A stretch of 64,000 nucleotides of DNA from Loktanella gaetbuli (GCF_020531945.1 NZ_JAJATZ010000009.1:52653-116652), one strand, 5' to 3'. Shown: positions 41,776 through 50,462, numbered from the stretch's first letter. The notes: generated from the letters alone by a model not told the origin. Program-made: numbers and translations.

Positions 41776-43512
41776 ATGAACGTGATGAGGGGGGAAAATT
41801 TCGACCTTGTCGTGCCGCCTCAGGTCAAGGCGGACATGGTGAGTGTCCTGTCGTTCATGGAAAGCCTTGGCGACGAGCTGGAAAGTGCGTCGGATCTGTT
41901 CGCGGCAAGTCCCAACCTGCGCATTTCCATGCATCTGATCCGCGGACACATCGAAGGGCGGCTTGTCACCATGACGTCGCTGATCGGGGCCAGTCGCGCC
42001 CCCTATGCCACCGCCAACCGCCGCATCAAGGACATGCAGGAAGCAGGGCTGATCGACCAGCGGCCGCGCACCGCCACCGGCAAAAGCTTTTCCCTGCATC
42101 CAAGCATGGCCCTTCTTGACCAGTGGACCCAGCTGACGCAGCGGGTGCAGCGCCTCGCCGTCGCGCAATTCGGCAGCAGCGTCGCGGCGGACGTGTCCGA
42201 TTACTACTACGGCGATTCATATCTGACCGCCAAATCGATCCCGCCGATGAAGGTGCTGCAAAGCCCGCTGAAGCTGCCCGGCGGGCTACGCGTTCTGGTG
42301 CATGGCGACCCGACGTTCATGGTGATGGACAACCTCAAACGTCAATTCGAACAGACGATCGGCACGCAAATTCACCAGCGCGCCTTTTCAATCGACCGGC
42401 TGCGCACCGAGATCATGCGCAACGCCGAACGCAAGGCGAGTGCCTACGACATCATCGCCGTAGACCTGCCTTGGGTGGGCGATTTTGCGCAGAAAAATGT
42501 CCTTATGCCGCTAGACCAGATCATGGATATCGGGCGGATCGACCCGTCAGATTTCCACACGGCGGGATGGCAGGCTGTGCATTGGGGTGGTCGTGCCTAC
42601 GGCGTGCCTGCACAGACCACGCCGGAACTGCTGTTCTATCGCAAGGATCTGTTCGCGAAGGCGGGGCTGGAGCCGCCCGCCACGACGCGCGATCTGCTGC
42701 GTGCCGCAAAGGCGCTGCACGATCCGCATCGCGGGATTCACGGGATCGCCTGGAACGCGGCGCGCGGCACGGCGCTTGGCCATACGGTGCTGATGACACT
42801 GGCCGACTTTGGCCAGCCAGTGCTTGACCTCAAGCAGAACGCCGGCGGCTTCGAGACAAAGGATCTGGCTGAACGTGACTATCGCGTGACCATCGACACG
42901 CCTGCGGGATTGCAGGCGGCGCAGTTCCTCAAGGACCTGTTGCAGTATTCGCCGCCTGATATCCTGTCGATGTCTTGGTATGAACGCATCCGCCCCTACG
43001 CGGCGGGCCGGATCGCGATGGCCTACGGGTATACTCTGCTTGCGCCTTACTTCGAGCTGGACGAGGCATCGCCAGCAAAGGACCAGACCGGATACCTGCC
43101 GCATCCCGCAGGGCCAGGCGGCGCGCCTATTGCACCCGTAGGGGGATATCTGATGGGGATTCCAGCCAATCTGGCCGAAGACCGGATTCCGGCCGCGGTG
43201 GAGGCGCTGCTGGCCTTCACCTCGCCCGCGGCCCAGAAGATGTATGTGCAGAACGGCAGCCGGACGAACCCGCGCTATTCCGTCGGATCGGACCCCGATG
43301 TGCAGCGCCTGTCGCCCATCTTTGAGGCGGTGGATGCGATGTCATGGCGCGACGAATTGCAATTCTGGCCGCGCCCGCCGGTCCCTGAAATCGACCAGAT
43401 CATCCAGATCTGCGGCGAGGAATTTCACGACATGCTCCGCGGGATCATTACCCCGCAGGACGCCCTGCGCCGCGCGCAAGGTCGCGCGGACGCCATCCTA
43501 TCACGAAGTTAG
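41776..43512 (+). CDS. One-component regulator: winged helix fused to ABC solute-binding-protein domain
   Basis: About 578 residues. The start is uncertain: ATGs at 41776 and 41785 follow a GGGGG run, and 41683 is a longer option. No signal peptide is present. Residues of about 45-115 form a MarR-like winged helix (VTMTSLIGASRAPYATANRRIKDMQEAGLIDQRPR, then GKSFSLHPS). From about 165 to the end the protein resembles family 1 extracellular solute-binding proteins (RVLVHGDPTFMVMDNLKRQFEQ, YDIIAVDLPWVGDFAQKNVL, AYGVPAQTTPELLFYRKDLFAKAGLEPP). Those proteins are normally periplasmic; here the fold is predicted to be cytosolic and to act as ligand sensor. The position between divergent operons supports a regulatory role. 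Confidence 0.78.
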   Translation: MNVMRGENFDLVVPPQVKADMVSVLSFMESLGDELESASDLFAASPNLRISMHLIRGHIEGRLVTMTSLIGASRAPYATANRRIKDMQEAGLIDQRPRTATGKSFSLHPSMALLDQWTQLTQRVQRLAVAQFGSSVAADVSDYYYGDSYLTAKSIPPMKVLQSPLKLPGGLRVLVHGDPTFMVMDNLKRQFEQTIGTQIHQRAFSIDRLRTEIMRNAERKASAYDIIAVDLPWVGDFAQKNVLMPLDQIMDIGRIDPSDFHTAGWQAVHWGGRAYGVPAQTTPELLFYRKDLFAKAGLEPPATTRDLLRAAKALHDPHRGIHGIAWNAARGTALGHTVLMTLADFGQPVLDLKQNAGGFETKDLAERDYRVTIDTPAGLQAAQFLKDLLQYSPPDILSMSWYERIRPYAAGRIAMAYGYTLLAPYFELDEASPAKDQTGYLPHPAGPGGAPIAPVGGYLMGIPANLAEDRIPAAVEALLAFTSPAAQKMYVQNGSRTNPRYSVGSDPDVQRLSPIFEAVDAMSWRDELQFWPRPPVPEIDQIIQICGEEFHDMLRGIITPQDALRRAQGRADAILSRS

Positions 43513-43536
43513 TCATCACGTCAGGAGGAGAGACCG

Positions 43537-44346
43537 ATGGACCCCAACCGCCTTGAAGGTAAAAACATTCTCATCACCGGTGCCGCACGCGGCATGGGAG
43601 AAGCCAACGCACGTTCGTTTGCCGAACAGGGTGCCAATGTCTGCATCGGCGATCTTGACCTCGACATGGCGCAATCCGTCGCGGATGAAATCAATGCCGC
43701 CGGCAATGGTCGCGCGATTGCCGTCAGGATGGACGTGACCAAGCGTGAGGACAACGCCGCCGCCGTGGCCGCGACCGTCGAGGCATTCGGGTCCATCAAT
43801 GTTGGCGTGTTCAATGCAGGTCTGAACAAGCCCCGGTTCTTTATGGATATCGATGAAGACAACTGGGACATGATCATGAACGTCAACACCAAGGCGATGT
43901 GGCTGGGCATGCAGGAGGTCGCCCGCCAGATGATCAAACAGGGCCCGATGGAGGATCACCCCTACAAGCTGATCAACGTAGGCTCCATCGCGTCAAAGAA
44001 GCCGCTGGTGGACGTCACCGTCTATTGCACTTCGAAATACGGCTGCCTTGCCCTGACCGAATGCGGCGCGCTGGGGCTGGCGGAACACAACATCACCGTC
44101 AACGGCTATGCGCCGGGCGTTGTGGTCACACCGCTGTGGGAGCAGCTTGACAAGGACCTCGTCGAGATCGGCTTCAAAGAGCGCGAAGGCCAGGCCTACG
44201 AGGATATCGTCAACAGCGCCTTGGTCATCAAGCGGGTGTCCTACCCCAAGGATATTGTCGGCACCGCGTCTTTCCTCGTTTCGGATGACAGCGACTACAT
44301 GACCGGCCAGATGATCTCTATCGATGGCGGCTGGGCGACGACCTAA
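43537..44346 (+). CDS. SDR-family dehydrogenase
   Basis: 269 residues. Cofactor motif TGAARGMG, acidic GDLDLD after the second strand (NAD preference), catalytic Ser in VGSIASKK and YCTSK. It ends in the typical SDR tail SIDGGWATT. Paralogue of the SDR at 39635. It is the first metabolic gene behind the regulator and has GGAGGAG upstream. Likely oxidises or reduces a sugar or polyol of the same pathway. Confidence 0.82.
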   Translation: MDPNRLEGKNILITGAARGMGEANARSFAEQGANVCIGDLDLDMAQSVADEINAAGNGRAIAVRMDVTKREDNAAAVAATVEAFGSINVGVFNAGLNKPRFFMDIDEDNWDMIMNVNTKAMWLGMQEVARQMIKQGPMEDHPYKLINVGSIASKKPLVDVTVYCTSKYGCLALTECGALGLAEHNITVNGYAPGVVVTPLWEQLDKDLVEIGFKEREGQAYEDIVNSALVIKRVSYPKDIVGTASFLVSDDSDYMTGQMISIDGGWATT

Positions 44347-44411
44347 GGCCCAATATCCAAATTTTCAGTAGCAATCCGGGGGCGCCTGTTCGCACCCGAA
44401 AGGAGTTTTCC

Positions 44412-45722
44412 ATGTCAGAACGTCCGGGCAATGCCCTCATGCCGAACCTTCTCACCCCGATGGATCTGGAGCCGAACTGGGAATGGCGCGACAAGCTGCC
44501 TGCCCACGGTCACATGTCCGTCGATTTCGAACGCCGCATCGACCACGACCGCCTGCGCCGCTACCGCCTTGCCCGGACCGAACAGGCGCTGAAGGCGTCA
44601 GGTGCAGGCACCCTGCTGCTGTTCGATGTGAACAATATCCGCTACGTGTCGGCCACCAAGATCGGCGAATGGGAACGGGACAAGATGTGCCGTTTCTGTC
44701 TGCTGACCGGCGACGAAAGCCCCTACGTCTGGGACTTTGGGTCCGCCGCGCAGCACCACAAGCGCCATTCCGACTGGCTAGAGCCGTCGCATTGTTTGGC
44801 CGGTGTCGTCGGCATGCGCGGCACGATCCCGCCCGAGTTCGGTCTCATGCAGAAATACGCCAAGCAGATTGCGGGTCTGATCCGCGATGCGGGCATGGGC
44901 GATATGCCGGTCGGGGTGGACTATGCCGAAACCGCGATGTTCCACGCGCTGAAAGAGGAAGGCCTGAACATCGTCGACGGCCAGCAGATCATGCTGTCAG
45001 CACGCGAGATCAAGAACTGGGACGAAATCCAGCTTCTGACGCAGGCTGCGGCCATGGTCGATGGCGTCTACCACATGATCTACGAAGAGCTGAAACCCGG
45101 CGTGCGCGAAAACGACATCGTCGCGCTGTCAAACAAGATGCTCTACGAGATGGGATCCGACGACGTCGAGGCGATCAACGCTATTTCCGGAGAGCGCTGC
45201 AACCCGCATCCGCACAACTTCACCGACCGATTGATCCGGCCGGGCGATCAGGCGTTCTTTGACATCCTGCAATCCTATCAGGGCTACCGCACCTGCTACT
45301 ACCGGACCTTCAACGTGGGCCGCGCGACACCGTCGCAGAACGATGCCTACGTCAAGGCACGCGAATGGATCGACGCATCCATCGCGATGATCAAACCGGG
45401 CGTCAGCACCGACAAGGTGGCAGCGGTCTGGCCAACGGCGCAGGAATTGGGGTTCGAGACCGAAGATCAGGCGTTCGGTCTGCAATTCGGCCACGGTCTG
45501 GGTCTGGCGCTGCACGAACGCCCGATCATCAGCCGCGCCGTGTCGATGGATCACCCGATGGAGATCAAGACGGGCATGGTGTTCGCGCTGGAAACCTACT
45601 GCCCGGCCACCGACGGCTATTCCGCCGCACGGATCGAGGAAGAGGTCGTCGTGACCGAAACAGGCTGCGAGGTCATCAGCCTGTTCCCGGCCGAAGAATT
45701 GCCCATCGCGAACCGTTACTGA
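44412..45722 (+). CDS. M24-family (aminopeptidase P / creatinase fold) protein with altered metal site
   Basis: 436 residues. An N-terminal creatinase-like domain (about 35-190, LLLFDVNNIRYVSATKIGEWE) is followed by the pita-bread M24 domain. Metal-ligand positions: Asp in QAFFDILQSY, His in FGHGLGLALHERP, Glu in VFALETYCP and Glu in RIEEEVVVTETG are kept. The second Asp, expected in TDISR-type segments, reads RTCYYRTF, so a Tyr stands there. Loss of that ligand makes ordinary dinuclear peptidase chemistry unlikely. The architecture recalls DMSP lyase DddP and creatinase-type enzymes, but the residues differ. Cluster context suggests a small-molecule substrate. Confidence 0.75.
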   Translation: MSERPGNALMPNLLTPMDLEPNWEWRDKLPAHGHMSVDFERRIDHDRLRRYRLARTEQALKASGAGTLLLFDVNNIRYVSATKIGEWERDKMCRFCLLTGDESPYVWDFGSAAQHHKRHSDWLEPSHCLAGVVGMRGTIPPEFGLMQKYAKQIAGLIRDAGMGDMPVGVDYAETAMFHALKEEGLNIVDGQQIMLSAREIKNWDEIQLLTQAAAMVDGVYHMIYEELKPGVRENDIVALSNKMLYEMGSDDVEAINAISGERCNPHPHNFTDRLIRPGDQAFFDILQSYQGYRTCYYRTFNVGRATPSQNDAYVKAREWIDASIAMIKPGVSTDKVAAVWPTAQELGFETEDQAFGLQFGHGLGLALHERPIISRAVSMDHPMEIKTGMVFALETYCPATDGYSAARIEEEVVVTETGCEVISLFPAEELPIANRY

Positions 45723-45723
45723 G

Positions 45724-46488
45724 ATGGGCAATCCGTTCGATCTGACGGGTCGTCGCGCATTGGTCACCGGCGGGGCAACCGGCATCGGCGAGGGCATTGC
45801 CCTCGGCCTTGCCGCCGCCGGGGCCGATGTGGCGCTGACCTACCGCAGCCATGCCCCGGATGAAACGCTGGCAAAAATCAAAGCTCTCGGCGTCAAGGGT
45901 GCCGCCGTGAAGGCCGACTTTTCCGGGATGGACAAGGCGGCGGCTGAGGAGGTCATCAGCTTTGCCAGTGACGCCTTGGGCGGGCTGGATATTCTGGTCA
46001 ACAACGCGGGCATCATTCACCGCGAGGACAGTACCGACATGCCACTCGAGGATTGGCGGCGCGTGCTGTCGGTCAACCTCGATTCCGTCTGGTTGCTGTC
46101 CCAGGCCGCTGGCAAGCGCATGGTGGCCCAAGGGTCTGGCAAGATCATCATTGTGTCCTCGGTGCTGGCGTCGCAAGGCGGCCTGCGCGTGCCGGCCTAT
46201 GCGTCCAGCAAGCACGCGGTCGTCGGTTTGACCAAGGCGCTTTGCAACGAATGGGGGCCGCACGGGGTCAATGTGAACAGCATCGCGCCTGGCTACACCG
46301 CCACGGACAACACACAGGCACTGCGCGACGATCCAGACCGGTCGCAGGCCCTGCTGGACCGCATTCCCGCAGGCCGCTTTGCCGAACCATCCGAAATCGC
46401 GGGGGCCGCCGTCTTTCTGGCCTCCGACGCCGCATCGTATTGCCACGGCAGCACCGTCACCGTCGATGGCGGCTGGCTCGCCCGTTAG
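45724..46488 (+). CDS. SDR-family dehydrogenase, KduD-like
   Basis: 254 residues. TGGATGIGEGIALGLA, NNAGIIHREDSTDMPLEDW, catalytic Ser in VSSVLAS and YASSK; ends VDGGWLAR. The IIHRE segment after NNAG resembles 2-deoxy-D-gluconate 3-dehydrogenase (KduD) and related sugar-acid oxidoreductases. It starts one base after the M24 gene stop, so the genes are co-transcribed. The substrate is inferred only by similarity. Confidence 0.8.
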   Translation: MGNPFDLTGRRALVTGGATGIGEGIALGLAAAGADVALTYRSHAPDETLAKIKALGVKGAAVKADFSGMDKAAAEEVISFASDALGGLDILVNNAGIIHREDSTDMPLEDWRRVLSVNLDSVWLLSQAAGKRMVAQGSGKIIIVSSVLASQGGLRVPAYASSKHAVVGLTKALCNEWGPHGVNVNSIAPGYTATDNTQALRDDPDRSQALLDRIPAGRFAEPSEIAGAAVFLASDAASYCHGSTVTVDGGWLAR

Positions 46489-46499
46489 GAGAATAGACA

Positions 46500-47243
46500 A
46501 TGGACCAGTCACTTGCAGGAAAAACCGCACTTGTCACCGCAGCGGGTGCCGGCATCGGACGCGCCAGCGCCGCAGCGCTTGCGGCACGCGGCGCGCATGT
46601 CATCGCTACCGATCTGAACGGGGATCTGGTGGCGGCACTTGCCGATACCTTGCCGAACATTACGGGCCATGCGCTGGACGTGCTGGATGCCGATGCCGTC
46701 CAGACTCTTGTCGGTTCGGTGGCCCCTGTCGACATCCTGCTGAATTGCGCAGGCTGGGTGCATGACGGCACCATCCTTGATTGTGACGAAGATGTCTGGG
46801 ACCGCGCATTCGACCTGAACGCCAAGGCCATGTACCGGATCACACGTGCCGTGCTGCCGGGGATGTTGGACAAGGGCGCGGGATCGATCATCAACATCGC
46901 ATCCATCGTTTCCAGCGAAAAGGGCGCGCCGCGCCGCTTTGCCTATGGTGCGTCAAAGGCCGCCATCATCGGCATGACCAAGGCGATTGCGGCTGATTTC
47001 GTCAAACAGGGCATTCGCTGCAACGCCATCTGCCCCGGTACGGTCCAGAGCCCATCACTGAACGATCGCCTGACCGCGACGGGTGATTTTGAAAAGGCGC
47101 TTGCCGCCTTCAAGGACCGCCAGCCGATGGGCCGCCTTGGCCAGCCCGAGGAGATTGCCGAAATGGTGTGCTACCTTGCTGGCGATATGGCGGCGTTCAC
47201 CACGGGGCAAGCGTTCGCCGTTGATGGCGGCTGGTCCATCTGA
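46500..47243 (+). CDS. SDR-family dehydrogenase, probable 2-keto-3-deoxy-L-fuconate-type dehydrogenase
   Basis: 247 residues. The cofactor loop TAAGAGIGRA and the segments VDILLNCAGWVHDGTILDC, MYRITRAVLPGML, FAYGASKAA and GIRCNAICPGTVQSPSL match the DHRS6/BDH2-like branch that contains bacterial 2-keto-3-deoxy-L-fuconate 4-dehydrogenase. Its product, a 2,4-diketo acid, would be the substrate of the FAH-family hydrolase at 33638. Preceded by AGGAG. This pairing is the main reason to propose 6-deoxy-sugar breakdown. Confidence 0.78.
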   Translation: MDQSLAGKTALVTAAGAGIGRASAAALAARGAHVIATDLNGDLVAALADTLPNITGHALDVLDADAVQTLVGSVAPVDILLNCAGWVHDGTILDCDEDVWDRAFDLNAKAMYRITRAVLPGMLDKGAGSIINIASIVSSEKGAPRRFAYGASKAAIIGMTKAIAADFVKQGIRCNAICPGTVQSPSLNDRLTATGDFEKALAAFKDRQPMGRLGQPEEIAEMVCYLAGDMAAFTTGQAFAVDGGWSI

Positions 47244-48406
47244 TGGGTTTGGATCGCGCAGCCTCCATCGCAGATCTGCGGTTGCGTGCGAAACGCCGCA
47301 TCCCGCGTTTCGCTTTCGATCTCGTTGACGGCGGTGCGGAAAATGAACGCAACATGCATCGCAACGTGGCCGCCTTTGAAGAGGTAGAGCTCACGCCGCG
47401 CTACATGGTCGATGTGTCCACGATCGACACGCGCGCCACTGTCCTTGGACAAACGTTCGACGTACCTTTCGGCATGGCGCCGATAGGGATGCTGAACGCG
47501 TTCTGGCCGGGGGCCGATCTGACGCTGGCACGCTTGTGCAAGGCGCAAAACATGCCCTATGCCGCCAGCTCCGCCTCATCCACTACCCTGGAACGACTTG
47601 CAGAAGCTGCGGACGGCAACGGCTGGTTCCAGCTTTACGTGTCCAGCGATGCGGATGTGACCGAAGGCCTGATCGCACGGGCAGAGGCGGCAGGATATAC
47701 AACACTTATGGTAACGGCTGATGTCCCCGCTGCAGGCAAGCGCGACCGCGATATCCGCAACCAGCTTGCCGTGCCGTTCAGGTTCACTCCAGAAGTCATC
47801 CTGCAATGCGCGTTGAACCCGCGTTGGGCGCTGACCAGCCTGCAACATGGCACGCCGAACGTCGCGAATTATGCCGACCTGTTGAAAAGTGCGACATCCT
47901 ACGCCGAGGTGCAAAAGACCCTCATCACACCGGGTTTCGACTGGGAGGACCTAAAGAGACTGCGCGCCCGATGGAAGGGCCGTCTCTTGGTCAAAGGTAT
48001 CCTGCATCCCCAGGACGCCGGAACCTGCGCCGAACTCGGGTGCGATGGTATCATCGTGTCGAACCATGGCGGCCGTCAGGTGGCGTTCGGCCCACCCACC
48101 ATCGAGGCATTGCCCGCCATTGCAAAGGCCGTCGCGGGCCGCATGACGATCATTCTCGACAGCGGCATCCGGCGCGGCGCTGATGTGTTGCGCGCAAAGG
48201 CACTCGGGGCAGATTTCACGATGACGGGTCGCGCCCTTGCCTACGGCGTCGGTGCCGGCGGCGCGGCGGGGGCACAGCGTGCCTTCGACATCCTGCAACT
48301 GGAACTGATCCGCGCCTTGGGTCAGATCGGAGTTGCGTCTTTTGAGGCGGTTGAGGCCTCGCAACTCAGCACCGAAGTGACCCGCCAATTCCGCGCCAAC
48401 GTGTAG
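47243..48406 (+). CDS. FMN-dependent alpha-hydroxyacid oxidase/dehydrogenase (LldD-like)
   Basis: 387 residues. Family motifs: FDLVDGGAENE (N-terminal), FGMAPIGMLNAFWPGAD, the active-site His in VSNHGGRQ and the FMN phosphate loop DSGIRRGADVLRAKALGAD. These define the glycolate oxidase/L-lactate dehydrogenase/mandelate dehydrogenase family. L-lactate would be formed by hydrolysis of 2,4-diketo-3-deoxy-L-fuconate, so oxidation of L-lactate to pyruvate fits. The start overlaps the SDR stop (TGATG). It is the last gene of the plus operon. Confidence 0.85.
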   Translation: MGLDRAASIADLRLRAKRRIPRFAFDLVDGGAENERNMHRNVAAFEEVELTPRYMVDVSTIDTRATVLGQTFDVPFGMAPIGMLNAFWPGADLTLARLCKAQNMPYAASSASSTTLERLAEAADGNGWFQLYVSSDADVTEGLIARAEAAGYTTLMVTADVPAAGKRDRDIRNQLAVPFRFTPEVILQCALNPRWALTSLQHGTPNVANYADLLKSATSYAEVQKTLITPGFDWEDLKRLRARWKGRLLVKGILHPQDAGTCAELGCDGIIVSNHGGRQVAFGPPTIEALPAIAKAVAGRMTIILDSGIRRGADVLRAKALGADFTMTGRALAYGVGAGGAAGAQRAFDILQLELIRALGQIGVASFEAVEASQLSTEVTRQFRANV

Positions 48407-48466
48407 CAACACAATTCCAATTTCTGTGACCCGCAGCGTCGTTTTAGCGCATTGGGGGCCAAACAG

Positions 48467-48860
48467 GACTGTTGCGTTGCTTGCCTGAGGCCTGGTTCAG
48501 GTGGCATCGCCGCAGAAGATCGTAGGCTAGCAAACATCTGATTGATAACATGAATTTTGCCGCTGACACCTGATGTTTTGTGATGGATGTGGCCGCGTTT
48601 GATTGTTCTGATCGTTCCGATCCCACTCCGGGTCGCTTTGGCTGATCACAAGGATCGGAAGCACTGAAAGTATCCAGGCAGCGATTTCATGGCAGCATGA
48701 ACGCTGCCGAGCCGATTGTTGCGGCATTTTTTCTCATTGCGCCGGATGGTGTCTAAACATGGGGCGTCGCGATGGTTGATCTCGCGGATAACCCGCCGAC
48801 AGGCTTGCGCCTTGTCAGTTGCGATCGTCAGCCGGAGGTCCGCTTGAAGGACAACGGCGT
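48467..48860 (-). pseudogene. IS6-family transposase remnant
   Basis: Fragments on the minus strand resemble the C-terminal half of IS6-type transposases of Rhodobacterales: TIATDKAQACRRVIREINHR, then NNRLGSVHAAMKSLPGYFQCFRSL, and after a frameshift ERSEQSNAATSITKHQVSAAKFMLSIRCL. The N-terminal half is absent. GGACTGTTGCGTT at 48467-48479 resembles the terminal repeat of IS6 elements. Ends are approximate. Confidence 0.65.
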
Positions 48861-48878
48861 TGAACTGACACTCGCACG

Positions 48879-49316
48879 CTACGGGGCATCGAACCGGTCC
48901 CAGTGCGCGACACCTGACCAGTCCCGCACGAATCCGTAGGGGTAGTCTGGTAGCGGCGTGCAAGACGCTTGCGTTAGCACCTCGATATCCTCTTGGTCGA
49001 GCGCGAGTCCGACCGCATCGAGATTGTCCGCCAGTTGGTCTGCATTCCGCGCACCGAGCAGGATTGATGCAACCCCTGGACGGCTGGCGAGCCATGCGAG
49101 CGCGACGTGCGACATCGGCCTGCCGTGCCGCGCTGCCACTGCGGAGGTGGCGCGCAGAATGTTGTGGGTCCGCTCGGTGTTTCGCGTCTCATAGGCCTCA
49201 ACGCCCCTGTTCGGATCATCGCCCAGACGGGTGGCGCCGGTGGGGCGTTCGTCGGCAGCATACTTGCCGGTCAGCCAACCGCCACCCAAGGGCGACCATG
49301 GTGTCAGACCGATTCT
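48879..49316 (-). pseudogene. Aldo/keto reductase, C-terminal fragment cut by IS3
   Basis: About 145 residues reading RIGLTPWSPLGGGWLTGKYAAD, then RHGRPMSHVALAWLASRPGVASILLGARNADQLADNL. This is the C-terminal half of an aldo/keto reductase with the NADPH-binding ILLGARN segment. The frame is open directly into the IS3 end at 49317, so the N-terminal half with the catalytic Tyr is missing. It is divergent to the LysR fragment on the other side of the IS. Confidence 0.8.
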
Positions 49317-49370
49317 TGGACTTGCCCGGAAAATGTGGAGAGCACCAACTGAGGAACCAGGAGGTGTTTT

Positions 49371-49529
49371 ATGGGAAACGTGAACAGACCGACGCCGGAG
49401 TTTCGGCGTGAAGCGGTGCGGCTGGCACTGACCAGCGGCCGGACGCGGCGTGAGAATGCGGTCCTGAAGCAGGAGCGCGACATCCTAAAAAAAGCCGCGG
49501 CCTTCTTCGCAAAAGAGGGAAGTCGATGA
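49371..49529 (+). pseudogene. IS3 OrfA with internal deletion
   Basis: 52 residues: MGNVNRPTPEFRREAVRLALTSGR fuses directly to RRENAVLKQERDILKKAAAFFAKE. Full OrfA proteins have a helix-turn-helix and spacer of roughly 40 residues between these parts, which are missing. A run of seven A (49487-49493) marks the usual -1 frameshift site for making the OrfAB transposase. Confidence 0.8.
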
Positions 49530-50433
49530 CCTTCGGCTTCATCGAGGCGGAGAAGGCCAGCTTCCCGATCAGCCGGATGTGTCGTGTTTTTGGGGTCAGC
49601 CAGAGCGGCTTCTTTGCCTGGCAGGACCGTCCGACTTGTCGCCGCCAGCAACAGGACATGGTCTATCTGGCCCATATCCGGACGGCCTTCGCCCTGTCGA
49701 ACGGCACCTATGGCAGTCCCCGCATGCACCGCGACCTCGTGGATGAAGGGCACGAGATCGGGCGGCACCGCACGGCACGCCTGATGCGCGAGAACCAGTT
49801 GATCGCACGGCAAAAACGGCGTTTCAAACGGACGACGGACAGCGAACATTCCTGGCCGCCGCTCGGGAAAACGATCCCCCGGATCGTTTTCTGATCCTTG
49901 CAGCCGCCCAACTGATCGCGCAGGACTTCACGGCGGATGGCCCGGACCAGAAGTGGGGGGCGGACATCTCTTACATCTGGACGGCAGAAGGCTGGCTTTA
50001 CCTCGCGGTCGTGCTGGATCTCTTCTCCCGGCGCGTCGTCGGTTGGGCCACGAGTGATCGCCTGAAGCGTGATCTCGCTGTAGAAGCTCTGCGCCGTGCT
50101 CTGGTGGCTCGCAACCCCGCGTCGGGACTGGTTCACCATTCCGACCGCGGATCGCAATACTGCTCTGTCAACTATCAGGCGCTGCTCCGCAAACGCGGAA
50201 TCCAGATCTCGATGAGCGGGCGCGGGAACTGCTACGACAACGCGATGGTGGAAACTTTCTTCAAGACCATCAAGTCCGAGCTGATCTGGGCAGTCGCCTG
50301 GCAATTCCGCCAGCAGGCCGAAAACGCCGTCACCAGATACATCGACGGGTTCTATAACCCCGTCAGGCGTCATTCATCGCTTGGCTTCCAGAGCCCCATC
50401 GCGTTCGAGCGAAAGGCCCGGGAAGTGAGCTGA
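49526..50433 (+). pseudogene. IS3 OrfB transposase, interrupted
   Basis: The N-terminal part (MTFGFIEAEKASFPISRMCRVFGVSQSGFFAW...TTDSEHSWP) runs into a palindromic element and stops at 49894. The catalytic part resumes after it (LIAQDFTADGPDQKWGADISYIWT, HHSDRGSQY, NAMVETFFKTIKSEL with the DDE residues) and ends at 50433. It starts at an ATGA overlap with OrfA. No single polypeptide with all domains can be made. Confidence 0.85.
49862..49899 (+). repeat. Palindromic element, copy B (inside IS3 OrfB)
   Basis: A perfect 11-bp stem GAAAACGATCC / GGATCGTTTTC (49867-49877 and 49881-49891) with loop CCC, flanked by CTCGG and TGATCCTT. Nearly identical to copy A apart from paired stem changes (AG/CT to GA/TC). 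It introduces a stop codon into OrfB. Confidence 0.75.
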
Positions 50434-50462
50434 ACGCTCTCCACCAAAGCCGGGCAAGTCCA

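Larger units (their letters stand above)
49317..50462 (+). mobile_element. IS3-family insertion sequence, defective
   Basis: The left end TGGACTTGCCCGG...TGGAGAGC (from 49317) is mirrored by the right end, whose complement reads TGGACTTGCCCGGCTTTGGTGGAGAGC (to 50462). Length is 1146 bp. No target duplication is seen (TCT before, ACA after). It contains a shortened OrfA and an OrfB disrupted by a palindromic element. Confidence 0.85.

Noticed and set aside
44412..45722. DMSP lyase DddP
   Set aside because: The fold class is the same, but the N-terminal sequence differs strongly and the second metal Asp is a Tyr, so the DddP assignment is not supported.
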